In this document: positions 1 to 11,937 of the stretch, in pieces
How positions within the stretch are numbered: the first letter of the stretch is position 1
Layout: each line of letters opens with the position of its first letter
Assembly: GCA_015832175.1 (NCBI GenBank)
Contig: WJXW01000005.1
Coordinates: forward strand, 1-64,000
DNA: 64,000 nt
Source: Paraphaeosphaeria minitans
Taxonomy: Eukaryota > Ascomycota > Dothideomycetes > Pleosporales > Didymosphaeriaceae
Direction of reading: 5' to 3'
Notes under the pieces: model-generated
What the model was told of the DNA's origin: nothing
What the model saw: the letters and a program-made list of their open reading frames with translations, nothing else
Databases searched by the model: none
Made by a program: the position numbers and the translations under genes

Positions 1-2133
1 GATGTTCTTCTGTTTTTTCCTCCTACAGTCTTTACTATTCCTATATACTAGTTAAATTAGTAGTTCTATTTTACTTCACTTACGTAGGGTAGTTTGTAAA
101 GCTGTCTAAATGTTAGCTATATAGTAGTATTCGCAGTCTTAGTTTAGACACGTGTACTAGTACAGTTATATACAGTTTCTATTAATAAGTATATTACAGC
201 ATTTATTACCCTTTAGGTAAGGTAAGGAAAGTATTTTACTTATTATTTATTCTAGAGTGTTTATTGTAAGCTGTAATAGGGTAGTCCTATCTATCTATCT
301 ATAGCGCAGTTTCCTTTTAGTTATTTCTTGTCTCTTTTTCTTTATCTTGTGTTATATATATATTAGTTCTTTGTAATGCGTCCATTACAGAATTAGTGTA
401 TAGGATTTTAGTAGTCTAGGTATACTTTAGTACGTAGTCTAAACTTCTTATTTTTATAGGGTTGCATTCCTTTTAGTGGCCTAGTAGGGTTCTATATAGT
501 CCTAAACATTTAGTTTATACTTAGGTGATATAGGGTTATCTTCTTCCTACCTACTTTATAAGTAAAGAGTAGGAGATTTTAGTATCTCTTCTACGTCTTC
601 TGCGTTGTAGTATACGTTAGAGTTGTCTTCTAGATCTTTATATAGTTATAAGTTAGATAAATCTAATTACTTACTTTACTCTAGTGTAATGCGTTAGTAA
701 CTAAATAGCGTTATAATAACTTTCTATTCCTTATTAGGTTCTTAGTCCTTAATAGTTAGTATATTTAACTTAGTTTAATAGACTTTGTTCTTTAATCTAT
801 AGTTTTCTAGCTATATAGCCTAGTTTGCCACATGTAAAGCATTTATAGGTCTTAGTTATTAGTTATTAACTTCTATTAGACGCGTTTATTAGGCTACTTA
901 GGGCCTATTCTTCCTCCTTTTCCTTTGCCTAAGTAGTTAAACTAGACATCTTTTATTAGTTTGTATCTTTAGTAGTTCCTTAGCTATTACTTTTAGATAA
1001 TTCTAACAGGGTTCTTATAAACTACTTTTACTAGTTATCTAAAGCTTATCACCCTAGGGTTTTAGTAAAGCTCCTATTGCAGTAAAAACTACTCTCTATT
1101 AATTCTAGTAGTTTCTTTATATAGTTCTTTAAGGTTAGTAATTTGTGCACTACTACGTAAGAGTTCCTTATATAATTTCTATTTAAGTCCTTATTATACA
1201 TATCCTAAAGAGATTTATTGTCCTAGTTAAGTTACACAGTGTATCTACGAAACTTAGCTATATACTTAGCTACTAATTATTTCTAAGTTATAGTCTAAAT
1301 CTTTGCTTTCGCAATAGAGTCCTTATTAGTAATCTTAAAGAGTTATTTAAGGTATTTCTTAAAGTTATTATAATCCTTAATAATATTAACTGTATTAGTA
1401 TAGTTGTCTATGTAGTTATTATTGTTGTTATTGTGGTCTATTCCTAGGTACTTTTTAAGGTAGGAATAGATCTATAATCCTATATCTTCTTGTATATATA
1501 TTACTGCGAAGATAACTTTCTTTTTATCTTTAAGAGGTTTATCTAAGTTAAAGAAGTAGAGGTCTAACTAGAGAATCTAGACGTTAGTTTAAAATTGTTC
1601 ACTAAAGTAAAGATTAGGTTTATGCGCCTTACTGCTATCTTTTATAAGAGTAATCTTGGCAGCACCTAAAGCTGTAGAAGAGGTAGGAATTTGTAAAGTA
1701 CTTATATTAAGGGTGTTTAAGATATTAAATCTAAGAGGGTAGCTAGTCCTAAAGGGTTAAAGTTAGTTCTTAGGCAGGAGTACTTATAGAAGGTAGAAGG
1801 TCTTATTAATACAATAGTATCTTGCGAAGTGTAATAAGTTAATAATTTGGTCTACTAGAATCTAAATAATAGATTAATAAATAGATTAAACACAAGTATA
1901 GAGAGCCTATTCTTACGTTCCTATATACTAAGGCTGCTCCGCTGCTTAGTGCCACTAAGCAACTAAGCACTTTACGTAACCAGCTCTACTGCTTAGTGCT
2001 GCTAAGTAACTAAGCATATTACGTGACCTAATCTAAGTTGCTTAGCGTCTCTTTGTTACGTTTGTAACCCTGTTGTCGCTTTATCACACCTTTATAAGCG
2101 CCCGAGTCCCACGTTGTTATCTGGTACGTAATA
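1..2133 (-). mobile_element. Ty3/gypsy LTR retrotransposon E1, 5' part, RIP-degraded
   Basis: Minus-strand element cut by the left window edge. Its 5' LTR is 1723-2133 and the gag-side region runs from 1722 down to 1. Positions 1-1722 are near-identical, apart from C/T and G/A differences, to about 3360-5091 and 13130-14860, and in reverse complement to 6133-8100. Every frame is full of TAA/TAG. The right LTR end is followed at 2134 by AAAAG and then by RT-region sequence of E2, so E1 inserted into E2 pol. The other target-site copy lies outside the window. Confidence 0.85.
1723..2133 (-). repeat. LTR of E1 (411 bp)
   Basis: Read on the minus strand it starts TATTACGTACC (RIP form of TGTTA...) and ends ...GATTTAATA. 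It matches the E2 LTR along its length but carries an extra 47 bp because a segment around 1930-2030 occurs twice. It shares the part from the TATATAGGAACG-like motif to its 3' end with the E3 and E4 LTRs. Confidence 0.8.
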
Positions 2134-5100
2134 AAAAGCTGCTAGTGCATTTATAAGTCTAAATAGCATAACCTTATACTTAAATAGTCTGTAGCGTAAT
2201 TAAAACGCTATTTTCTATTCTTTACTTTTCTTAATTTGTATAAGGTGGTAACTGTCTCTTAGATCTATTATTATAAATATCTTGGCTTAAGATAGTTAAT
2301 CTTGTAGCTCTGTAATGTTTAGTAGTGGATATTAGTTCTTTATTATTATATTGTTAAGTTATTAGTAGTTAACATATAGTCTGTCTAATCTATCCTTTTT
2401 CTTAATAAATATAAAAGGGCTTACTACTAGTAACTTTAATAGTTATATATATCCTTTCTTAAGGTTTATCTTAATAAAATTACGTTCTTTAAGGAGTTCT
2501 TCTCCTATCTTACTATATAGTAGTCTAAAGGGTGGCGTCTTTCCTTCTTCTAGGTCTATCGTAAGATCCTAGGGTTAATATTCTAGTAGGTTTACTTTTC
2601 CTTTCTTTTCTATAAATATGTGTGTCTATTTCCTATACTCTCTTAGTAAGGTAAGAGGTGTACTATTGTCCTCCTTCTTACGCTTCTTAACCTAGTGGTT
2701 CCTGCTAGTGTCTGCTAAAGTGTATTTCTATTTTTTAACTGTCTATTGCGGTATTATATTATTAATAACTCCCTTATCTACTATTATTTTTAGTTAATAC
2801 GTAGGCTTTGCTTATAATACATAATTACAGCGTTTAAATAATATTTTCTTTATACCCTAGTTAATTTGTAGGTTGTGTATTGTTAACTAAGGTAATCCTA
2901 AGACTAACTTATATTTAGATTCTAGTAAGATATCTAAGGTAAGTTTCTCTCTATATCCTTAGACTATTATTATAGTAGTAACCTTTTAGTATATTTAAGG
3001 TGTCTTAGGCATTAGGGATCTATTTGCGATATAGATAATATAGAGTACTTTTTTCTCTAATATTATAAGTCCTGCTTGTCTTACTATCTAATAAGATATA
3101 AAATTCTTTTCTACTTCTAAGTCTATAAGAGCTTAAGCCTATGTTTCTTTAACCTATACTAGTAGTTTAACTAATACTGTGCTTACTATAGTATTTAATT
3201 TAATAAAGGCGTTTTTTATCTAAGTTTAGGCCTAAAAAAGACATCTATTTATATAGGTTATAGTTAAGTTCTAGTGCCTAGTATACGTTGCTAAGCATCT
3301 ACTTCTATTATTATTTTTAAGTACGTGGCTTATGTAGATTATCTTCTTCTTCTTCCTATAAGGATATTCTTCTGTTTTTCCTCTTGTAGTCTTTACTATT
3401 CCTATGTACTAGTTAAATTAGTAGTTTTGTTATTACTTCTTACGTAGGGTAGTTTTATAAGCTGTTCAAATATTTAGCTATATAGTAGTATTTGCAGTCT
3501 TAGTTTAGACACGTATACTAGTATAGTTATATATAGTCTCTATTAATAAGTATATTATAGTATTTATTACCTTTTAGTGTAAGGTAAAGAAAGTATTTTA
3601 CTTATTATTTATCCTAGAGGTGTTTATTATAAGCTGCGATAGAGTAGTCTATCTATATCTATCTACAGCGTAGTTTCTTTCTAGATTATTTCTTATTCTC
3701 CTCTTTCTCTATCTTATGTTATACGCATGTTAGTTCTTCGCAATATGTCTATATATAGAATTAGTGTGTAGGATTTTGGTGGTCTAGGTAGTACTTTAGT
3801 ATATAGTCTAATTCCTTATTTTTATAGGGTCACATCCCTTTTAGTGCCTAGTAGGGTTCTATATAGTCCTAAACATTTAGTTTATACTTAGGTAATATAG
3901 GGTTGTCTTCTTCCTGCCTACTTTATAGGTGAGGAGTAGGAGATTTTAGTATTTCTTCTACGTCTTCTACGTTGTAGTATACGTTAGAGTTGTCTTCTAG
4001 ATCTTTATATAATTATAAGTTAGGTAAATCTAATTACTTACTTTACTCTAGTGTAACGCGTTAGTAACTAAATAGCGTTATAATAACTTCCTATTTCTTA
4101 TTAGGTTCTTAGTCCTTAATAGTTAGTATATTTAACTTAGTTTAATAGACTTTGTTCTTTAATTTACAGTTCCTGGCTATATGGCCTAGTTTACTATATA
4201 TAAAGCATTTACAGGTTTTAGTTATTAGTTATTAACTTCTATTAGAGACGCGTTTATTAGGCTGCTTAGGGCCTATCCTTCTTTCTTTTCCTTTGCCTAA
4301 GTAGTTAAACTAGACATCTTTTATTAGTTTGTATCTCTAGTAGTTCCTTAGCTGTTGCTTTTAGACGATTCTAATAGGGTTTTTATAAACTACTTTTGCT
4401 AGTTGTCTAAAGCTTATTATCCTAGAGTTTTAGTAGAGCTCTTATTATAGCGAGAACTATTCTCTATTAATCCTAATAGTTTCTTTATATAGTTCTTTAA
4501 GGTTAGTAATTTGTATACTACTACGTAAGAGTTTCTTACGTAGTTTCTATTTAAGTTCTTATTTATATATATTCTAAAGAGATTTATTATTCTAGTTAAG
4601 TTGCACAGCGTATTTATAAAACTTAGCTATATACTTAGCTACTAATTATTTCTAAGTTATAGTCTAAATCTTTGCTTTTATAATAGAGTCCTTATTAGCA
4701 ATTCTAAAGAGTTATTTAAAGTATTTTTTAAAGTTATTATAATCCTTAATAATATTAACTATATTAGTATACTTGTTTGCGTAATTATTATTATTATTAT
4801 TATAGTCTATTCCTAGGTACTTTTTGAGGTAGGGATAGATCTATAATTCTGCATCTCTTTATATATATATTACTGCAAAGATAACTTTCTTTTTATCTTT
4901 AAGGGGTTTGTTTAAGTTAAAGAAGTAGAGGTCTAACTAGAGAATCTAGACATTAGTTTAAGATTATTTACTAAAGTAGAGATTAGGTTTATACGCCTTA
5001 CTACTATCCTTTATAGGAGTAATCTTAGCGGCACCTAAAGCTATAGAAGAGGTAGGAGTTTATAAAGTACTTATATTAAAGGTGTTTAAGATGTTAAATC

Positions 5101-5455
5101 TAAGAGGGTAGCTAGTCCTAAAGGGTTAAGGTTAGTTCTTAGGCAGGAGTACTTATAGAAGGTAGAAGGTCTTATTAATATAATAGTATCTTACAAAGTG
5201 TAATAAGTTAATAATTTAGTCTACTAGAATCTAAACAATAGATTAATAAACAGATTAAATATAAGTATAGAGAGCCTATTCTTACGTTCCTATATTATAA
5301 GGCTGCTCTGCTGCTTAGTGCCACTAAGTAACTTAGCACTTCACGTGACCTAATCTAAGTTGCTTAGCGTTTTTTTGTTATGTTTATAATCCTGTTATCG
5401 CTTTATCACACCTTTATAAGCGCCCGAGTCCCACGTTGTTATCTGGTATATAATA
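2134..5455 (-). mobile_element. Ty3/gypsy LTR retrotransposon E2, 5' half, interrupted by E1
   Basis: Minus-strand element. The 5' LTR is 5092-5455; gag-like sequence is about 3360-5091; protease and the start of reverse transcriptase run from about 3360 down to 2134. Homology to E4 stops inside RT exactly where the E1 LTR begins, so the rest of E2 must lie beyond the left edge. No reading frame is intact; Gln and Trp codons appear as TAA/TAG throughout, as expected from RIP. Confidence 0.82.
5092..5455 (-). repeat. 5' LTR of E2 (364 bp)
   Basis: Bounded by TGTTAAATC on the plus strand at 5092 and ...TATAATA at 5455. It has a single copy of the 47-bp unit that is doubled in the E1 LTR. Outside 5455 the sequence is a non-LTR minus-strand ORF (5456-5721). 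Confidence 0.8.
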
Positions 5456-5721
5456 AGCGGCTAGAAGGTCTTAATTAAACATATACTAAGATACTTTATA
5501 ATATTAATAGGCACGCTATAGTTAGCTAGGCTAATCTTAGTTATTTACGCGCTCTGCAGCTCTAATAGGCTCTTACTATTCTTATTAACCTTAGGCTCTT
5601 TAATTTTACCCACCTTGTCTTAGTAACCCTACCTAAACACATCCCTAACTACCTCCTGCCTAATCCCTACTACTGTGTGTTAGTAGTTAAGCGTATTTAG
5701 CGCTACCCCTAGGTGTTTACC
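5456..5721 (-). pseudogene. Fragment of older RIPed ORF, continuation of 19187-21300
   Basis: This 266-bp spacer lies between the E2 LTR and the E3 LTR. On the minus strand, and with one TTACC target copy removed, it continues in the same frame as the ORF that ends at 19187, through KREIG into KHLGVALNTLNY. In-frame stops are explained by Gln/Arg codons turned to TAA/TAG. E2 therefore also inserted in this ORF, and its remaining 3' part would lie left of the window. Family assignment is discussed with the main fragment. Confidence 0.5.
5717..5721. repeat. Target-site duplication TTACC, left copy of E3
   Basis: TTACC precedes the E3 5' LTR and is repeated exactly at 19182-19186 after the 3' LTR. 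Removing E3 plus one copy restores a continuous minus-strand reading frame. Confidence 0.85.
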
Positions 5722-6132
5722 TATTAAGATCTAAAGGCTAGGCCTCCTAGGATCTTTATATGTATCTACATTTATTGTTTAAGTGGCACAGCATAAAAGG
5801 TCACGTAACCTAATTAGTGTAATTAGAGCGCCAAGATAACTAATTAGACTAAGCACTTAATATACTAAGCAACTAATTAGTACTTAATTAGTTTAATTAG
5901 AGCGATTAGTCTACTAATTGCTTAAAGTATATAGGAACGCGAGGATAGGCTCTCTATACTTATATTTAATCTATTTATTAATCTATTATTTAGATTCTAG
6001 TAGACTAAATTGTTAACTTATTACACTTTGTAAGATACTATTATATTAATAAGACCTTCTACCTTCTGTAAGTACTCCTGCCTAAGAACTAACCTTAACC
6101 CTTTAGGACTAGCTACCCTCTTAGATTTAACA
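5722..6132 (+). repeat. 5' LTR of E3 (411 bp)
   Basis: Begins TATTAAGATCTAAAGG (TGTTA... in the 3' copy) and ends GATTTAACA. It matches 18771-19181 almost base for base, with differences mainly C/T or G/A. Its U3 half contains repeated AATTAGAGCG and CTAATTAG motifs and is unrelated to the U3 halves of E1/E2 and E4. Confidence 0.9.
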
Positions 6133-7248
6133 TCTTAAACACCCTTAATATAAGTACTTTATAAACTCCTACCTCTTCTACAGCTTTAGGTGCCGCTAAG
6201 ATTACTCCTATAAAAGATAGTAGTAAGGCGTATAAACCTAATCTCTACTTTAGTAAACAATTTTAAACTAACATCTAGATTCTCTAGTTAGACCTCTACT
6301 TCTTTAACTTAGATAAACCCCTTAAAAATAAGAAGAAGGTTATCTTCACAGCGATATATATATAAGGAGATATAGGATTATAGATCTATCCCTACCTTAA
6401 AAAGTACCTAGGAATAGACTACAATAATAATAACAACAATTACGTAAATAAACACGCTAATATAGTTAATATTATTAAGGATTATAATAACTTTAAGAAA
6501 TACCTTAGATAACTCTTTAGAATTACTAATAAGGACTCTATTACGAAAGCAAATAATTAGACTATAACTTAGAAATAATTAGTAGCTAAGTATATAGCTA
6601 AGTTTTGTAGATACGCTGTGTAACTTAACTAGGATAATAAATCTCTTTAGAATTACTAATAGAACTACGTAAAACTTTAATATTGCATGCTAAGATATAG
6701 ACTATAGAATTAGAAACATAATAGACTACTAGCTATAATAGCTAAAACTAGTATATAGATATAGACTATATAACTACTAGAACTAAGTAGTAATAAGTAT
6801 ATAGCTAAGATATTATAAGATACTAGCTAGTACTATTACTAGTAACTAGAATAATAAATTAGACTTACTATAGATATATAAGATAAATTAGATAGATATA
6901 GTAGAGAGACTAACTATTAACTAGAATAGAATAATTTACTTATAAGAATAGTATTAATAAAGATATAATAGAGTTAATAGTTCATACTATAATAGATTAA
7001 TACCTATAAGTAATAAGATTATACTAAAGATAAATTTAGCAATAAGAGCTAGCAAACTATACTGAAATACCCTATACTAGAATTATAACTACTAAAGGAA
7101 TAAGTAATAAGGAAGATAATATACTAGTATACAAACTAATAATATGAAGATGTCTAGTTTAACTATATAGGCAAAGGAAAAGGAGAAAGAATAGGCCCTA
7201 AGTAGCCTAATAAACGCGTCTCTAATAGAAGTTAATAACTAATAACTA

Positions 7249-7310
7249 AGACCTATAAATGCTTTATATATAGTAAACTAGGCTATATAGCTAGGAACTA
7301 TAGATTAAAG
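7249..7310 (+). pseudogene. Ruined gag CCHC zinc knuckle of E3
   Basis: The translation KCFIYSKLGYIARNYR has the spacing of a CX2CX4HX4C retroviral-type zinc knuckle. Only the first Cys remains; the second Cys, the His and the last Cys are all Tyr. Each change is explained by TGT-to-TAT or CAT-to-TAT, the RIP transitions. This places gag and its nucleocapsid end just upstream of the pol region of E3. Confidence 0.6.
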
Positions 7311-8599
7311 AACAAAGTCTATTAAACTAAGTTAAATATACTAACTATTAAGGACTAAGAACCTAATAAGGAATAAGAAGTTATTATAACGCTATTTAGT
7401 TACTAACGCGTTACACTAGAGTAAAGTAAGTAATTAGATTTACTTAACTTACAATTATATAAAGATCTAGAAGATAACTCTAATATATACTACAACGTAG
7501 AAGATGTAGAAGAGATACTAAGATCTTCTACTCCTTACCTATAAAGTAGGTGGGAAGAAGACAACCCTATGTTACCTAAGTATAAACTAAATGTTTAGGA
7601 CTATATAGAACCCTACTAGGCACTAAAAGGGATACAACCCTATAAAAATAAGGAATTAGACTACGTACTAAAGTATTACTTAGACTACTAAAATCCTACA
7701 CACTAATTCTATATATAGACGCATTGCGAAGAACTAATATACGCACAATATAAAGTAGAGAAAGAGGAAAATAAGAAATAACTTAGAAAGAAACTACGCT
7801 ATAGATAGATATGAATAGACTACCCTATTATAGCTTGTAACAAACACCTCTAGAATAAATAATAAGTAAAATACTTTCCTTACCTTACGCTAAAGGGTAA
7901 CAAATACTATAATATACTTGTTAATAGAGACTATATATAACTGTACTAGTACACGTGTTTAAACTAAGACTGTAAATACTACTATATAGCTAAACATTTA
8001 GACAGCTTTGTAAACTGCCTTACGTAAGAAGTAATAATAGAGCTACTAATTTAACTAGTACATAGGAATAGTAAAAACTATAGGAGGAAAAACAGAAGAA
8101 CATCCTTACAGAAAAAAGAAGAAGAAGACAATCTACATAAGCTACGTACTTAAAAATAACAATAGAAGCAGATGCTTAGAAACGTATACTAGGCACTAGA
8201 ACTTAACTATAACCTATACAAATAGATGTCTTTTTTAGGCCTAAACTTAGATAAGAAAACGCCTTTATTAAATTAAATGCTATAGTAAGCATAGTATTAG
8301 TTAAGCTACTAGTATAGCTTAAAGGAATATAGGCTTAAGCTCTTATAGACTTAGGAGTAGGAAAGAACTTTATATCTTATTAGATAGTAAGATAAGCAGG
8401 ACTTATAATATTAGAGAAAGAAGTACCCTATATTATCTATATTGTAAATAGATCCCTAATGCCTAAGACACCTTAGATATACTAGGAGGTTACTACCATA
8501 ATAATAGTCTAAGGATATAGAGAGGAACTTACCTTAGATGTCTTACTAGGATCTAAGCATAAGTTAGTCTTAGGATTACCTTAGTTAATAATACATAAC

Positions 8600-9055
8600 T
8601 GTTAAATTTAAGAGGGTAGCTAGTCCTAAAGGGTTAAGGTTGGTTCTTAGGCAGGAGTACTTACAGAAGGTGGAAGGTCTTGTTAATATAATAGTATTTT
8701 ATAAAGTGTAATAAGTTAATAATTTAGTCTACTAGAATCTAAATAATAGATTAATAAACAGATTAAATATAAGTATAAGAAACTTATTCTCGCGTTCCTA
8801 TATACTAAGTAGTCCTACACATCCCAGAATCCTATATGTCCTAGAGTCCTATATATCCTAGAGTCCTATATGTTCTAGAGTCCTGTGTGGGCGAGTCCCA
8901 CGCGTCCTAGAGTTCTTGTATAGGCGAGGCCTGTGCAGTCCTTAGGACCCTTAGGACCTATAACCTATTACCTAACTGCCTAGTTAGCTAACTCTAGTAG
9001 ACTAGTAGTCTAATAAGCTTATGCCCTACTGCTTATACGTAGCTAGATCCTAATA
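8600..9055 (-). repeat. 3' LTR of E4 (456 bp)
   Basis: Matches 14861-15315 throughout. The outer (U3) half contains several near-repeats of TCCTAGAGTCCTATAT and a TCCTTAGGACC motif (about 8816-9050) absent from the other LTR types, while the inner half equals the 3' half of the E1-E3 LTRs. Confidence 0.88.
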
Positions 9056-11715
9056 TTATCCTCCCTCTCTAAGCTTAATATCCTTATAAGTTAACTACCT
9101 ATAAAGTTATTATCTTGTTCTGTTTAATATTGCTATAGTTAAGCTAATTATCTTAAGAAAAACTGCGTTTTTGCAATAGTTACCTATTTATACTATGCTA
9201 AGAAGAAATATACTTATTATCTTTCTTCTTTACACTCTTAGTATACTAACTACGTTAGATAGGGAAACTAGAAGTGCAAGCCTAAAGAGATCCCTTTACT
9301 AGATTATTTAAAAATAGATGCTAAAATAGAGAGGTTAGAAAAGTTAGAGGCTAAAGAGGAGGCAAAGCTCTATATTAAAGAAGAGCTAGCTAAGGTAGCT
9401 CTCTTTCGCGCCTATTAGGTGTAAGAGAAGATAGCGCGCTTACGCAATTAGTAAAAGAAATTATATTAGAAAGAATAAGAATTATTTAATTATAGCATAA
9501 GTACTATACATAAGTTAGAAGCGCTTAAGGCGCAGGAGGAGTTAGTATAAGCTACTGCGTTAATAAATTCTAACGCGCTATTAGGCGCTAAGGTAATTAA
9601 CTAGTCTATTTTATAGGCTAGCCCCTATACTAGTAGTGATTCCTAGGTGCGTCCTAGTTATTTCTAGTAGAACTTCTTAATCTTTTACTAACAGTTTCCT
9701 AGATTATTTTTTAGTTCCTAGGTGTTTTCGCTATGTAGGTAACCTTTCTACTTAACAAGGTACATGTTATTATGCTAATTGTATTCTAGAATTCTTTTAA
9801 CCTCAAATTTATTTTCTTCCTTAGTCTAGTAGTAGAAGGTGGTTTTAACTAGTGTATTAGGGTCTACTAGTTCTAGTAGTAATACATAGAATACTAGGTA
9901 TATCTTTATATCTAGCGGTAGTTCTAACTTATAGTTTACTAGTAATATTTGCTTAGAAATGTAAAATAGTCTAACCTTAATATAATCTAGTTTCTTGTGT
10001 TTTTTCTTCTAAGTTTAAAGGTTCTTTGTAAGTAGATATACTTTATCCCCCTTCTTTAGCTAAGGTGCTATTTTTTATTTTCTATTTTAATATAAAATTA
10101 ATTGCTGCTAAGCTTTCTTAAGATTTTCTTAGAGTTATTAGTGTATTTTCTTTATATTTTCTACTATATCTATAGCTTCTTTTGCTTTGATTATCGTAGG
10201 AAATTATTAGTTAAAGGGATATAGGTGTCTTCTATAGTTTACATAGAATAGTGTATGTCCTAATACTGCTAATACTTTATTATTATAGGTTAACTGTGCT
10301 ATAGGTAGTAATAAAACTTAGTTATTCTTCTAACTATTATAGTAGATGCGTAGGTACATTTCTATAGTTTGGTTTATACATTCTGTCTATCTGTCTGTTT
10401 ATAGATAGTAAGCTGTTAATAGTTTTTATTTCGTTCTAAGTAGTGCTATAAGCGTTATCTAATAATTTAATGTGAAGAGCTTGTCTCTATCGCTAATAAT
10501 TATTTTTAGGATTCTGTAGTGTCTAATTAGTTAGTCTAGAATAAGAAAAGTAAGTTCTTTTGCCGTTATTCTTTTAAGGCATAGAATAAGCTTGACATAC
10601 TTAGTTAGTTAGTAGACTATTACTAGTATGCTGTTGTATTTAATTCCTATTATTAGATCCTTAGAGTTTAGAATTTCTATAACAAAATCCATAGTAATAT
10701 CTTCCTATAGTGCTGTTAGTATTCTAATTACTTACATCTCTCTATATTTAAGATATATACTGTGTTTGTTTCTTTAGTATTCTACATATTTATAGATATA
10801 AGTTATTATAGCTTTCTTAATTCCTTTAAAAGTGTAATTCCTTTAGATAAGTTCTATTGTCTTTGTGATGCCTAGGTGTCCGTACATAGGGTTATTGTGG
10901 TATTGTTAGATGATCTTAGTCTATAGATATTCTAGAACTTCTTAGTTAATTACTAAAAGTTAATTTAGTTCTACTGTTAGCTCTAGAGATCTATCTTTGG
11001 CTTTACAAAGGATTATAGAGAAGGTTTTTGCCTTTTCTCCTACTAGATTACTTTGTTAGCTAAGAGCGTCTGCTCTGCTATTTTCTTTTCTAGCTATATA
11101 GATAATTTTAAACTTATACTGCCTAGTAGTTTATAACTATTTTTATTATTATGGCGTAAGTTCTTTTGTTGTTGTGAACCTTAGAAGGTTCTTATAATCT
11201 ATATAGATTTCTAGCGTTAAGCAACTAAGCGTATAAATCCTCTAGTGCTTTAAGGCTTTAATAATAGTGTAGAGTTCTTTATTATATATGTTGTATCGTG
11301 TTTCGGCGTTATTAAATTTGCATAAGTAATAGGTAATTAGGTACTATTTACTATTACGTTTTTATTTAGCGTAGGCGCCTAGCGCAAGATTGCTAGCGTT
11401 TATTTTAAAGTGTAGTAGTTTATCGCTTCTAAAATAAACAAGGACAGGTTCTATAATACATACTGTCTTAAGGAGTTAGAATAATATTTTGCACTTATCT
11501 ATCTATTTAAAGGGTATATCCTTCTTTATAAGATTTATTAAAGGTATTATAACTTTTACGTAATCTTAGATGAATTGTTAATTAAATTTATAGAATCCTA
11601 AGAATTCTTAGATGTTCTTAGCTGTCTTTGATATTAGCTAGTTCTTAATATATTTAACTTTACTCAGTGCTATCTTAATTCCTTTTATAGTAATAATGTG
11701 TCCTAGGAATTTAGG

Positions 11716-11937
11716 TTATTTAACATTAAACTTACATTTCTTAAGTTTAATGTAAAGGCATGCTTTATCTAGTGCTTCTAGTACTATCTGTACATACTTA
11801 GTGTAGTCTAATTTATTTTTAGAAAAAACGAGGATATTGTTTATATATGCGATAACAAATATGTCTAGATGTTTACAGAGTACGTTATTAATAAGTGCTA
11901 TAAAAGCTGCTAGTGTATTTGTGAGTTTAAATAGCAT
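11716..11937 (-). pseudogene. Reverse transcriptase fragment of E4 (catalytic motif lost)
   Basis: A 73-codon open stretch reads through the RT palm region of a Ty3/gypsy polymerase. The YxDD catalytic box appears as YINN (in AYINNILVFSK): both catalytic Asp codons have become Asn, each explained by one G-to-A on the coding strand. It is the longest surviving reading frame of E4 because this stretch has few Gln or Trp codons. It is not functional as read. Confidence 0.85.
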
